DNA of 64,000 nucleotides from Cloeon dipterum (taxonomy: Eukaryota; Arthropoda; Insecta; Ephemeroptera; Baetidae), in NCBI RefSeq assembly GCF_949628265.1, contig NC_088788.1, positions 11,036,001 to 11,100,000 on the forward strand. Direction: 5' to 3'. Positions within the stretch are counted from its first letter, which is position 1; each line of letters begins with the position of its first letter. The notes below the pieces were generated by a model, which saw only the letters and a program-made list of their open reading frames with translations, was not told the DNA's origin and did not search any database. Below, in pieces: positions 1 through 12,200 of the stretch. The position numbers and the translations under genes are program-made.

Positions 1-43
1 AGGTCGTAGATCTAACTGCGTACTTGTCCTTTTGTCCCATCAG

Positions 44-1701
44 ATTGAAGTATCAATACTTAAAACAGGTGCGCAATAATAATTTTTAATCATTATCTGT
101 AAAATTTTGATTATTATTATTTTGATTTAGGCCGTTCTTCGGATTGTGAAAATTTCTCCCAACATTGAAGAGCTATTGTCGCTAAGCAAAATTCCAAATT
201 ATAACAGAATTTACGATACCGTCGTTGATGAGGAGTTGTTGGAGGCGCTTGGCAAATTGACTAAACTGAGAGTGCTCCAAATAGACGAATGGTGCTGCTT
301 CGAAATCAAAGACTTGTTTAAACTCTGCGACAAACTTCCCAATCTGCAATATCTAAGAATCACTTTACCTGACAGTTACGATGATTTCGTTTATGATGAA
401 TATGAAATTCTTGACGATCTGAAGAGGAGCCTGTCGAAACTGAGAGAGTTTGTTTTTTTCGCTAAATACAACGGTTCTTTAAGATACGCGTGCATGAAGC
501 ATCTGCCTAATTTGAGAGTTATTGAAGAATTCGCGGAACTCTTCTGTTTTTCTGATGACGACGAGTCTACAGAGCCAAATTCCATCCGTCCAGGAACTTC
601 TGATCTGCGACATTTATTTGAAAATTTAAATTATGAAATATCTCTGGTCAAGGATATGCATTTGATTTATCCTAATATCAATCACCTCGAGGTATATATA
701 CGATTTATTTTATATTTTGCATCCTACTTCAAGAGCTAAAACCAAAAGTTTTATAACTAATGTTTTATATCATTTATTCGTTTTTTTACAGTTATTTTGG
801 TACACAGATGATGAATGGGAGAACTACGCTTCTCGACTGGAAGAACAAGTTTGGCCCTATCTGCTGCATTTCCCCCAACTTGAGAGCCTCAATTTGGCCG
901 ATTTCCCAGTTCATATTGCGCGCTGCTTCCTGGAATCGTATGGACTGAATCTGCGTGCATTGAGCATCACGAAAGATTTTGATAACACTAGCGACGCTTT
1001 TTTATCGTTTGACGAAATTTTCACCGCATGCCCCAAATTAGAAAAGCTTACATTTGGCAGGGATATCAAAGACCCAAAGCTCATTAGCTTTTACGCTAAT
1101 CTTACCGAACTTGAGCTGCAGTTAACGCCGTGAGTACTAATACAAATTTTCAGATATATGTAATATCAATTTACCCCCCACCCCCTTCAACAGGTACTGT
1201 GAAGAACGGAACGAAATGCTGAATATCCTGCGAGTGCCCAATTTGGAAAAGGTCACATTGAGCTGTAATGGAGCGAGTGTTAGAGACCTGGAAAGGTTAA
1301 CCTCCCTCGTTGCTGAGAAACAAATCCTTCAGAAGATTCACACACTTGTTGTTCAGCTTGAATACAACACTTTTGGTCTGCTCAACGACATTGACCATTT
1401 CAGAAAAAATGTCGAGTTTCTTAAGTGCGCGGTCTCTTCCCTCACAACATTGACATGTGTCAAGTTTTATTTAAATGTTCGACGCAGCGAATATTCGACG
1501 ATGGCCAGGAGTCTCAGAGAAAACAAAATAACCAATGAAGAAATTCCAGACGTGGCAGCCTTTTTTCAAGACATTCACATCTTGGACAGTAACTCGAACC
1601 CAGCCAGTTGGTTTGTTGACGAAGAACTCATTCTAATCCTTGACAGTTTCAAAACTAATGAGATTTTTGGAGGAAAAATTAAGCTGTTATACAACTTATG
1701 A
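44..1701 (+). CDS. Leucine-rich-repeat protein, 5' partial
   Basis: Three well-supported exons, 131-691, 792-1129 and 1194-1701, join in frame across GT-AG introns and end at TGA 1699-1701. A further 25-base exon at 44-68 fits the frame (reading LKYQYLKQ), so the gene probably begins before the window. The protein repeats a short leucine-rich pattern such as LTKLRVLQID, LPNLQYLRITL, FPQLESLNLADF, CPKLEKLTFG and VPNLEKVTLSCN, spaced about 25-60 residues apart with acidic stretches between. This fits an irregular LRR solenoid of the kind found in F-box/LRR adaptors, but no F-box is visible in the part present. No signal peptide or membrane segment is seen. The function is unknown. An ATTAAA at 1856-1861 and an AATAAA at 1996-2001 could end the transcript. 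Confidence 0.75.
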
Positions 1702-3318
1702 AAATCTCAATAACGATTTCAACGGCCATTCCCTTTTTATAATATGTAAAATACATATTATCTTGCTCGGCATATCTGTATGTTTTCAAAGTTGGGCTAT
1801 CAAAGTAGGGCCATCTCAATTGTATTAATTGTAAAAATATTTAGTTCATATTTCCATTAAAATTGTTTTTGAATAATAACTTCGTAAGTTTTTGTAAAAT
1901 TGATGCTTTTTTGTCTTTATAACTGAAAATAATTAATTTTATTTTTATATATAGAGGGAGGTCTCATCATACATATGATGAGACCTAACAGGATTAATAA
2001 AAGGCTAAGTAGAAGGATGGTTTATAAATCTGCAAAGAGGTGGCCTAATCAAACGGGGTAGCAATGAAAAAGGCACCAAAGAAACAAAATCTCACAGGCT
2101 GTAATCAATTTCACTTTATATTTTTTTTTTCAAAAACATTAAGTTTTCTTTTGTTATAATGAACTTAACGATTTATCAGGTTTTATCAAATTAAAACAAA
2201 ACGGGACAATAAATCAATTATATTAATATTGTAATATTTGATTTAGAATAAATTTTATACTGATATTTTCAATTTTGGTAAACACATGTTAACCTTTCCA
2301 TTATAACCATAACTGGAGTTAGAGATTATTCACGAAACCTGTAAAATGCTACTATATAGAGCTATATCTCCGCACATTGGAAGAGATTTTTCCAGACTCT
2401 AAGCAAATTTATTTTTCTTTAGTTTGATACTAGATCGAATTTTCTTCTTTGAATTGCAGATTTGAAGGACTTCATCAATATTTTGTAATTGTATTATACT
2501 TTATTATATTTCATGGTACTGCATTTCTGCGCTGCAGATGAGGCAGAATAACATATCAACACACCTGCAGTGCTGCTGCGCGCCGATATTTTATTCTTAA
2601 AATATATTTCGATCTTTATAGGATCTGGTTCGGTTTCAGTTTAAACAATGTTTCTTTTTGGTCCGTTTTTTCCAAGCACGCACTTTAGAGATAGAGATTC
2701 TTATAACACAAGCATTTAAAGAACACCAAAGGAATAGTGTAAATTTTATTAAAATTAAATAACTATCACATGAGATTCGAACCATTTTTTTAAAGCAAGA
2801 AATTGTAAGTTTTCCCCAATTTTCATATTAAAATTTATAATATTATTTATCAATATAGAAGAATTAAGCGCAAGCATTTGATTGGTATTTTTGCATGTGA
2901 GTAATCCGAAAATTGTAACTGCTGGCCCTGTTAAATGATGTTTGAAATATGTAGCCATGAGAAGTAGTTTTGGAATGCTAGTAATTCTAGAATTTCGGTG
3001 AGAGCCTATAATATTTTGCGCCGCATGTACTGTCTGCTCTGGTTCATTTAGCCTCTGCCTCTCTGAAGAGAAACGCTGAGCACGCACATATACAATTTAT
3101 ATTCTTAAAAGGTAAGAAATATCTCATATTTAATTGTGTGGGGCCCCCATAATGTTTAGATCATGGAAAATATATTTGCCGCAGTTATTGTCGCTTATGA
3201 TTATCATCCTCTATAAAACAGGGAGCGCATGTTTTTTTAAAATTTGATTAATTAAATTTTCTTAGTTGAAATTACTTTTTAAAAATGACTCCATATAATT
3301 GTACATAGATACTCAAAC
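1702..3318. other. AT-rich intergenic region, no gene recognised
   Basis: Apart from the hairpin at 1959-1986 and possible poly(A) signals, this stretch is AT-rich with frequent stops on both strands. A 110-codon frame on the minus strand (2755-3087) has no ATG start and no recognisable domain. Confidence 0.5.
1959..1986. repeat. Perfect 12-bp inverted repeat (hairpin)
   Basis: The arms AGGTCTCATCAT and ATGATGAGACCT are exactly complementary and are separated by four bases (acat). The hairpin lies about 260 bases past the stop of the LRR gene and just before an AATAAA at 1996-2001, so it would fall in the 3' UTR or just beyond it. No function is known. Confidence 0.7.
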
Positions 3319-3612
3319 ATGCCGGACGTCAAAAAGGAAAAGAAGAGCAAGTCCAATGCCGAATTCTTAAATAGAAGAAGAGCAGAGTCGCTTCATAATC
3401 TTCTCAAGAAAGGGGAGACCCCTTCTAAGGAAGACATCAAAAGAGAGTCTGAGAGGGCCCAGATGGAAGAGCGTAGGGCTCGGAGAGCCGAGAGGCAAAG
3501 CCCAGCAAAAGCCCCCTCAGCACCACCACCACAACAACTCGTTGGCCAAGTTGAAACCAAAGACAATCCTGTAGGCCAAACTGACGCTCAGGATGATCTT
3601 CAGCAAGTTTAG
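3319..3612 (+). CDS. Small charged hypothetical protein (97 aa)
   Basis: An intronless reading frame runs from ATG 3319 to TAG 3610-3612. The first two thirds are very rich in Lys, Arg and Glu (for example RRRAESLHNLLKK and ERAQMEERRARRAERQ) and look like a single charged helix or coiled coil. The last third is Pro/Ala/Gln-rich (APSAPPPQQL) and probably disordered. There is no signal peptide, membrane segment or catalytic motif. Base composition is clearly richer in G+C than the flanks, and an AATAAA sits 162 bases after the stop, both favouring a real gene. I do not recognise the family. It could also be the last exon of a longer gene, since a CTTAG acceptor-like site lies upstream near 3265. 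Confidence 0.55.
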   Translation: MPDVKKEKKSKSNAEFLNRRRAESLHNLLKKGETPSKEDIKRESERAQMEERRARRAERQSPAKAPSAPPPQQLVGQVETKDNPVGQTDAQDDLQQV

Positions 3613-5305
3613 TGTTTTCCCTGGCGCACATTTAATAATGCCTGAAGAGAAGTTTAAAACATAACGATGTCAGTATAGACGAATCGACTTTAAGCCTTTA
3701 TTCCTTAGCCATCCCATATCCCATAGCCATGACACAATTTGCATTCCAAATTTAAAAAAAAAAAATTATAAAAAATAAATAAATGATCCTCACGCAACGC
3801 AAAACATGTAAAGCAGTTTAATTTCCTTGACCTTGCTATTTAAATAGCCTGCGCAAAATAAGTGTCAGTATTTTTAATTTTCCGAGTGGTTCTCTCGGTT
3901 GAACAATTCGGAGTTCTTCCATTATATAAAATGTTCTCCGGAATCCGGATATTTAATAGTTAACCTGGTAACGAGTAATTGTAATCACTCATCAAGCCTT
4001 TTAACAATCATTTTGAGAACAAAGCCATTTGGTTCGCACGAAGTAAAAATTAGGAATCAAAATGTCTGGTAAATGATATAAGTAGTCAATTTTTAGTACT
4101 ATTCTGTTGAATAATTAATGCAAAATCAACTAGCAAGTTTACTACGGGATTAAGCTTAATTAAAAATTGTGAACATATACGGCTCTTCCACATAGATACA
4201 TTTATTTGTATTCATACACATAAAAACATCATTTTAACATAACGAGATTTCATTCTTTTTTGACAAAATGATACAAAAATTTACTCGCACTTACTCTCAA
4301 ATAATATTTGCCATCAAACGCAAATCACTCCAACTTTCAACTTGGACATGCATTAGTCAAACAGGTGTTCTAGGAATTGCACAATTTCTAAGCTTCAAAT
4401 TTTATTTGAAACGTTATTACAAGTTTTATACAATTTGCAAGGAAATTTAAAAACTGACAAACAGAAATAAGCGGTTTTCATTGTCTTGAATCTACGTTAT
4501 TTTTGCAATCTTGGATTGTAACCACTTGAATTTTGAAGTATGACAAATCAATCAACATTTTTTCCAATATTTGGAATTATTTACACACAGTTTCGCCCTC
4601 ACTATCATTCTTGCAGTTACAATCAAAATGTCTTTCATTTCGTAAGTTAGAGTTATACTGCAATGTGTCTACTCTATAAAGTCGTCATAAGAAAATCATC
4701 TACACAAAGAGAATTTATTTAATGCCTATAAGTCTATAATGGTCTTACAGAAACCACAGTTTCATATCCTGTGTTCTTTTACATATTTGTTCACTCTTTA
4801 TTTCAACGTTCCTGCGCAATCCACAAGTTGAGATTGCAATTTATATTGAAATTAATAAAAAAACAGCACTTTTTGCTGCAGATCTTTATAAAAATCAGTG
4901 CAGGGTGATTTTTCTATTATGTTTTTATGTTTTAATTGTACCGACGAGATTCTACAAACTAGCTGTGAATCGTTCAAATATTAATATGTTTTGTAACCCA
5001 CGTTGAAAGACAGAATAATAAAATATTATCATGAATGTTTTCCTTATATTTACACAGACCGCGGCCATGTGAATTGAGGATTCAAAATATTTTGTGGCAC
5101 ATCGAGGAAAGGTTTCTTTCAGGGGGGCGGGAGGAGGAGGGTATTGTGGTGGTGGGTAAAGGGACAGGTCGCTGCAGCAGCGCTTGACGCGCGATGTACG
5201 AGCAAGATCGTCCAAAGTCGATGGCAAAACTGACGCGTTCAACGAGAGGAATGAGTGCGAAACAGACAAGAAGAGGGACTGTTGAGATTGAGCTTCGGGG
5301 GGCGC
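3613..5305. other. Intergenic region / prominin 3' flank
   Basis: No convincing coding sequence. The right part (about 4950-5305) is probably 3' UTR of the longer prominin transcript. AATAAA on the minus strand (tttatt on plus) occurs near 4797 and 4714 and could end it. Confidence 0.4.
3774..3779 (+). terminator. Poly(A) signal AATAAA
   Basis: AATAAA lies in a run AATAAATAAA, about 160 bases after the stop of the small charged gene on the same strand. Confidence 0.4.
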
Positions 5306-5527
5306 CTAGCTCCGGGGACGAGAGGGGTTCACACGTGGCTGACGGCGCCACGTGGATGCCGGCACAAGAGCTGCTCCTCCATGATATAGTCGGCTCTCGA
5401 GGGCCTCCAGTTTCTGGTAGGTGTGCACGGCTGGTGTTCCAGCAGTGGTGGTAGTGCCGGTGCCCCCGGAGCTTCCGTCGCTGCTGCTTGTACTGCTTCG
5501 GCAGGAGGAGCCTGTCATTTCTGGTCC
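5306..5527 (-). CDS. Alternative last exon of prominin
   Basis: A CAG acceptor at 5528-5530 opens a 74-codon frame that ends at TAG 5306-5308. It is in phase with the donor of the exon at 7106-7043, just as the 6281-6225 exon is, so it would replace that exon and give a protein of 1055 residues. The encoded tail is Ser/Thr/Gly-rich, then reads HTYQKLEALESRLYHGG and ends RVNPSRPRS. The segment is GC-rich like neighbouring coding exons. If the 7106-7043 exon is skipped, the acceptor is out of phase and the protein would end after four residues (GDQK). Confidence 0.5.
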   Translation of the reverse strand, partial: GPEMTGSSCRSSTSSSDGSSGGTGTTTTAGTPAVHTYQKLEALESRLYHGGAALVPASTWRRQPRVNPSRPRS

Positions 5528-6224
5528 CTGAAAGGCAGCAAACGAGAGCGGTGAGTGCAAGGCGGCGAGTCGTTTGGTCAAGCTTTCAAGAAGCATGATT
5601 CGGATTGTGGCAGGAAATAAATCGTGCGCATGCGGATGGAATGAATTAACACTCAAAAAACTCATAAGGAAACCCTATGGTGATGCGGCATTCAAGTTTT
5701 TGGCGAAATCATTGATATCATGTTATTTGAAAGATTGGAGAAATATCACCACGAGAAGATTTCTAATTCCACTGATTTTACGAGCTAAAATGAGCTTAAA
5801 AGTAAAATTTCGTTTAATCATGAAAATATTTGCTGGGGCGAGACAAATTGAAAAATCAAAGAAAAGAATTTGCAACTTTGGTTCAGAAAATTATAGATCA
5901 TTAATGATTATATTAAATCTTTCAAAATTTACTAGTGAATCATAAAGCACTGAGTATGAGTAAACAAATGTTATAAATATAATCAATACTTAATTATTTT
6001 CTGATTTGTTTTTAAATAAAAACACAACAGACTGTTCATCATTAAAAAAACCAAGGATGTGATCAGATTTTTGCTCTGCTAAATAAAGCATAAACTAAAG
6101 TAATTTGTCATTTTTGCCAAAGTCCCATTAGTTGCTAAAATCATTAAATTGAAAAATTCTCACTAGTGTGCATGAAAATCAACACAAATTCAATAACTTC
6201 ATCATAAACCAAAACTTGTAATCC

Positions 6225-9200
6225 CTAGAGTTTCCTTGTCAGGGACGAATTCAAAGGGCTGGTCACGGGGTTCACACCAGGCTGCATTCCGACTGCAATC
6301 TAAGCTGTGGTGTGTGTGCTGTATTTTAACGAGAGACTGGCTTGAGCTACGAATGACGCCTCAGAACGGAACACCACTTGCAAATTAGTGTGTGTGACGC
6401 TGGTTTAGTGTCTGCTGGAGTATGTGGGGACAAGTGGTTGCGTGTTGGTGACTTTGGGCGGTATGTATATATGGGCAGCTGGGTGTGTGTGTGGCTTAAA
6501 CTTAGGATATTATTCAGATTATAGTTTCTTACATATTTATAAAGACCGAGAAAACTTGGCGAACTGAAAAACAAGAGAGTTTGGCATGAAACCCCGTTTT
6601 ATACAATTGTACACTGATCAATTTTGCTAAGTTACTTTAGGCGAAAATCATCATAATTCAAAACTAAACTGATTTGAAACTAATTGGCAGCACTCTGGCT
6701 CGGCTACGGTTTCAGAACAAAGCGACTTACTTATTGCCAATGATAAATTGGAAAAAAGCGAGTAGGATCCATGAGAGAAAAACACTTACAAGCTGTTTTT
6801 GCTTTGCATAATATGATGGATTGCAACACTGAAAATATATATATATATTTGCAACTAGCGCTGAGAAAGGGATGAAGCATGCTTGCAACTCATGATCAAA
6901 ATGTAATCCAGTCCAGAATGAATGGGTGGTTCTGTGTATGATGTATGAGGAGGGGCTGAAGAAGCTAATTAAACAGGGACACTGCTCTTCTCATCTCTCA
7001 ACCATCTCCAAAACGGACAACAAGATTGACAAGAAATCTTACTCTGGTGTGTGGGATGGGAGGCTGATGCCCGTCAGGGGGCAGTCGGGCGCTCGCCACC
7101 GCAACACTGGGCATACACACGCAAGTCAGTCATAAATAATGTTTTTTTATGTTCAAACCAGAAGATTTTGGGAAACATTTGTGTTTGTATATCTCATTTA
7201 CAGGGCACACATCACAGCAATTATAGCAGCAGCGAGCCACACAGCAAGTCACAAACAACTGTTTATAGTCGAGTGGCTAATATAGTGACTGTCCAGTAAT
7301 ATGACAATGATCTCAAAACTGGCAGGCGTTTCTAAAGTTGGGAGCCCTCTAGTGGAAAGCGAGCTCTATTTATATGTATAAAAATCAATCAGTTTGTACA
7401 GAAATCAAGGAGGGGACTAAAACAGACTGTGAACATCGTCACAACGAATCCATACAGAAATAATAAGAAACTGGGGACCGATTGCACCACTGCTAATAAT
7501 CCAAGCACCATCAATGGCGTAGTTTGTCGAGCAAAAGTCACTGGCCCAAGTTTAGTTTGATCTCGATCTAAATTTCAGGACTTATGCTCCACAACTGCCA
7601 TACAAACATTTGCACGGAAATTTTTATAGAAGAGACTGAAATGGATACAATTCTTACCCTGGACCAGGATAGTAGTATGGCGGTGGGCGCTCGTACTCAG
7701 CACCAGGCGGTGGGCTGCGGTAGTGGGGAGGGCCTCCAGCTGGGAAGTCCCAATGCCTGAAAAATATACGTTTGTGTTATTTTCATTCCCACACACTGGA
7801 TAGACTGGCAGCTACCATTAATGTCAAACTGATTTATTAAACGCCTTTCCTAAATAAGGATGAGATTGTTATTTCAAACTTTTTGATGAACTAGTACTAA
7901 GCAAATAATGCTTTATTAGAACAAGAAAATATTATAATTGATTCTGATCTAAATATAAAAAATACATACAACTATAAAGTCATTAATTAAAAATTCTCTA
8001 TGGACGACAAGAGTGAATAATATGAAAGGAAAATTTCACGAACTGGACAGCGGCTGTTGCAGCCCCTTGGGCCTACATTATAGCCTGCAAAAAATAATTA
8101 CTGCAGCACATTGTTCCCTTACAAGGAAAGTGCATCTTAACCGAAAATTATATGTTGTGTCAATAGTATTAATTTCGTAAAAGATAACAACATGCCAAAA
8201 AGGATATAGTTCCCGTTACTTAAGGATCGCTTTAAGAAATTTCAAACAGCAATAACTTCTTGAAAAGTGGTTGGATTTCATTTAACTACATTTTTGGAAT
8301 CTGCTCAGCGAGACAAATTGACTGATGGAAAAGATAGAGATTTTTATAAAATTTTCCGACAAAAAATTGATCTGTTAAAATCGCTTGTAGTCTTGCAGTA
8401 GAGTTTTAATATTTCTTAAAACCATTCTTTATTTTTACTAATAATTTTGCGGGTGGAAAAACTTCCTATTTAATACAAGTCAATAATTATCCCAGTAAAT
8501 TAGGGGGATATTTTTTTAGAATAGGATAAAAAAATCGAAATTTTCATCAGCATTCAGAATTTGTTAAGATTTTAGCTCTAGCACTCATTGCGTTAAACTA
8601 AATCCAAATTATGGTTTAAAACGACAAAATCACGTTTCATTAATTTTTTGAGATGCGTTTTTACTTATAATAATCTATTGTATCGCACATACTTTGGAGT
8701 GGCAGCAGTGTCTCTGTATCTGGATCCCTCTCCGGTCATCGGCCTGCGCCCTCGTCCACTGGGTCCATGGCCAGCTCCAGAGCTGCCAACGCCGCCGCCA
8801 CTGTAATCCCCATCGTATCCATTCTGGTTGTCATATGACTCTTGGAGGGCCTGCTGGCCCCCCATGCTGCGATGGTGACCCCCTCCTCCGTATTTCTTGT
8901 CATGAACGCTGCACAAGCCATTCCATAATTTTAACATGCTGTGTCATTCAGGTCCATGTTTTCGCTCAGAATTGGCAATGAGTACAGGGGAAAATAAAGA
9001 GAAAAAGAAGGCTAATGTATGAGATAGCGAGAAGGATACTTTGGAGGAAGATTTTTTTTACCAGAAAAGTTTAATTTAGGAGAGCGAAAATATAGAGAAT
9101 TTGCACAGCTGTGACCAATGAGACCAATAAATAAGGTTTAATTTCTAAATTTAGTTTTTTTGTTGTTTTTATGCCAATTGAGAAATGACTGTATTGAAGC

Positions 9201-12200
9201 GGCTGATTTTAATTTACTCAGCACCAGCGTCTATTTTACCGACTAAGGTTTTAATGCAGCACCCACATTTTTTCTTTTCAAAGGAGGGATTCTCATCGAC
9301 TGTTTTTTTTCAATACGGATTTTTTAGGGCACAAACAAAACCGTGTGGTGAATCAAACACAAAATTAATGTGCATGCGGAGGCATAACAGAAATCAAGGG
9401 ACTCAGCGGTTTGAGAAAAGAAAAAAATGGATGCACTTAGAAACAGGCTGAACAAAAACTTACTTCAGTGGAATGTTATCTCGATCACCGTATGCATCAT
9501 ACATGTCACTGCAAACAGACGGTACTTGTGTTACTGCAGGCAACAACCTACCTTGTACTGTGTTGTGTGTTTGTGAACATTATTTTAAGTTTAAGGATGC
9601 AACTAAATACAAATTTATAATTCTTCTGAAGTACATTGCCTCGTCTTTTTTAAAATTCAAAGAATGTGAAAAATAACGAAACCCTGCTCCTGAATCATAT
9701 TAAGCATGACAAATTGTACAAAACAATGATATTAAAGCTATGATCAAGTAGTTTGGACGCTCAAGTTATTGTGATAGATAACAACATTCATTATTAGTGT
9801 AACATGGAACAGGTGAGAAGCATTCTAAAATTTCAGCAGCAGATTTGCAACTTACGTGTCCAGCGGGCCCAAGTATGTGTTGCTCTTGCTGTACAAGCTG
9901 GCCAGAATCACGCACACGACAATGCATGGCAAAAAGAGAGCCAGACACCAGCCAATGCTCACCCAGTAACCATTCTGCAAAACAAAAGAAACGATCAAAT
10001 GAGTTAACTGCGCGAGCACAATTTGAAGCATCCTTACGAAAGGATTCACTATTTTGCTGCACATTGATATCACAGTAGCATTGTACGCTTGACTAATTGG
10101 CCAGCACTTTCCAATGGAGTTCTTGGTCATCGACACTACCCTCAAGTAGTAGTTTTCGATGTGCTTCATGAACTCGTCCACGAATATTTGAGCAAGCTGA
10201 AACAGGAGACAATTGTGGGTGGTTATTTTGTTTTTAGCGGCTAATTCTTAAGCAAAAAATTCACATACTATCTGGTTTTTGTTCATTATTGTTAATACTG
10301 ATCAAGAAAGTGTAGCTTACCTTGACAACTTCATCAGGTCCATGTTGCTGTAGGTATTCCTGCGCGTCGTCAACTTCCCTGAGCAGCTGGTCGATGGCCT
10401 GTCGCAAGCTGGTGTAGTTGAACTTCAGATCTTCCTGAAGGTTGTTTGTGCTCTCCCTCAAGCGTTTGGACAGGTCAATCATCTTATCTAGCACGTTGAC
10501 CTGGAAGCCTTCGATGTACATGACATCATTCCTGAGTTCGTAGTAAACAGTGTCTTCTGGCCTCAGTTTCTTGGTGGTCTCGTTTATTACAAGGATGAGT
10601 TTGTTCAAGTCGATTGATGCGATTTGATTTTCTACTAGATCAATGTAGGACGTGAAGTTGAGATCGGAGAGTGAGGAAGACGCTAATTCAAGCAGGCGAG
10701 TTTTAGCTTCATCAGTCAGAATGGTAACGTCATTGCTGATCTTGATTTGCTTCTGCATTTCAGCCATTTCATCTGCGATTCCGAACTTGAACTGTGATAC
10801 TTGGGAGACGTTCATCATGGCTTCAAGACTCAGAACTTTATAAATGCTTTCATTTCGGTGGCACGAGCTGGAATAGAGAGCGAAAATGTCCATAAATAGC
10901 GTTTAATTTGAGGCAAATTTAATTGCTTTGTCGTGGCAGAATGATTTTATCTTCTTAACTAGAACTCGCGCAAAATGTAGCATAAATAAATCAAATAATT
11001 TTTAAGTACCTGATCATGTGGGTAACGTTGATTCCTGCAGTGGTGCTCTTTGGGTCCCGGTCCATGTTTTTCACAAGGTCGTTAACCAAGGACATGACCT
11101 GGTTGTTGGGAGTAGGGTCCTTCAGAGATTCACAGACAGTCTTTTCAGCGACAACACCGAGCAGAAGGTGGATGACCGCAACCGCAGCCAGGCCGATCGT
11201 GAACAGGAACATCAGATAAACCGCTCTGAAAATGTTTAAATTAACCTCAGCCTGAAACTTCAGCAAAAAAAACTTACGCCATCAGGTATCTGCCTCCAGT
11301 GCCCTTGTTGCAGCAGTAGTCATCGGTTCCATACATCAGATCCACCTTCTTGCCGCAGAAGCCATAGAAGAGGCCAAAAGTGAGGCAGATGAGGATGAGC
11401 AGCAGGAGACTGCTGACCGTCGTGTCCACGTAGTACCTGTAGATAGCATACTCCTTGATGTAGTCCTCGCCCCGGTCGATCTTGCCGATGGCATTTTGAG
11501 GGATCTGCTGGCTGTTTTCAATAGCTCTATTGATCTTGAGAGCCGTGTCTTCGCATGCTTTTCCTGGGAGGGACGAAAACGTTGTGAATTCAGCAAGAAA
11601 AACAAGAATCGGGAAATAAGTTACCAGCTTTTTGAATGGACTGCTTGATGCGAGGGATGGTGGTGTTTACTTCGTGCTGGATTCTGAACTGAATGTCATC
11701 AAAGGCTCTCTTGCCCTTCATGACCTCATTGCCAATGTTGGAGTCGATCTCAAATGCAAGTTTTTGGTAGTTGGCAGAGAGATTGGAAAGCTGCGGCAAC
11801 GATTCAATTAGAGATATGACATTGACAAGAATGAATTTTCAAGCAAAAATCTGTCCTATCCTAGAAATGAATGATTGCTAGTTGAAAAGGCATGCAACGC
11901 GAAAAAAATACAGCGCATCCCACTCCATGCAAAACATGCAAGAATTGATTCCTGTGTAACAACTTGAGAGATAAGTAAGTACCTTTGGCACATATTTGTC
12001 CAACAACTATAGGCATGGAAAAAAGTATTATTAGATTAGTAAACGATGCACGGACTGAGCAGAACCTATGAGTTATTCTTGAATTTTGGGAGTCAACAAT
12101 TTTTTACTGTGGATACTAGGGTTTAAACCCTCCCAACAACAGATTAATATTCAGGAGTATTATGGGATCAGGGGAAATGGGCAAAACAAATGTATTTTTA

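Noticed and set aside
2755..3087. 110-codon minus-strand frame, faintly like the last part of an insect chemoreceptor (HLTGPAVTIFGLL)
   Set aside because: It has no ATG start or upstream in-frame exons I could find, the resemblance is only a loose hydrophobic pattern, and the diagnostic chemoreceptor end motif is missing.
5082..5351. 89-codon minus-strand frame overlapping the long prominin last exon
   Set aside because: It is a frame-shifted reading of the exon at 5306-5527 and would need an acceptor phase that no upstream prominin exon provides.
6835..6850. Short (TA)n run, and similar GT, GA and TTC runs elsewhere
   Set aside because: Simple microsatellites of a few units; nothing suggests function.
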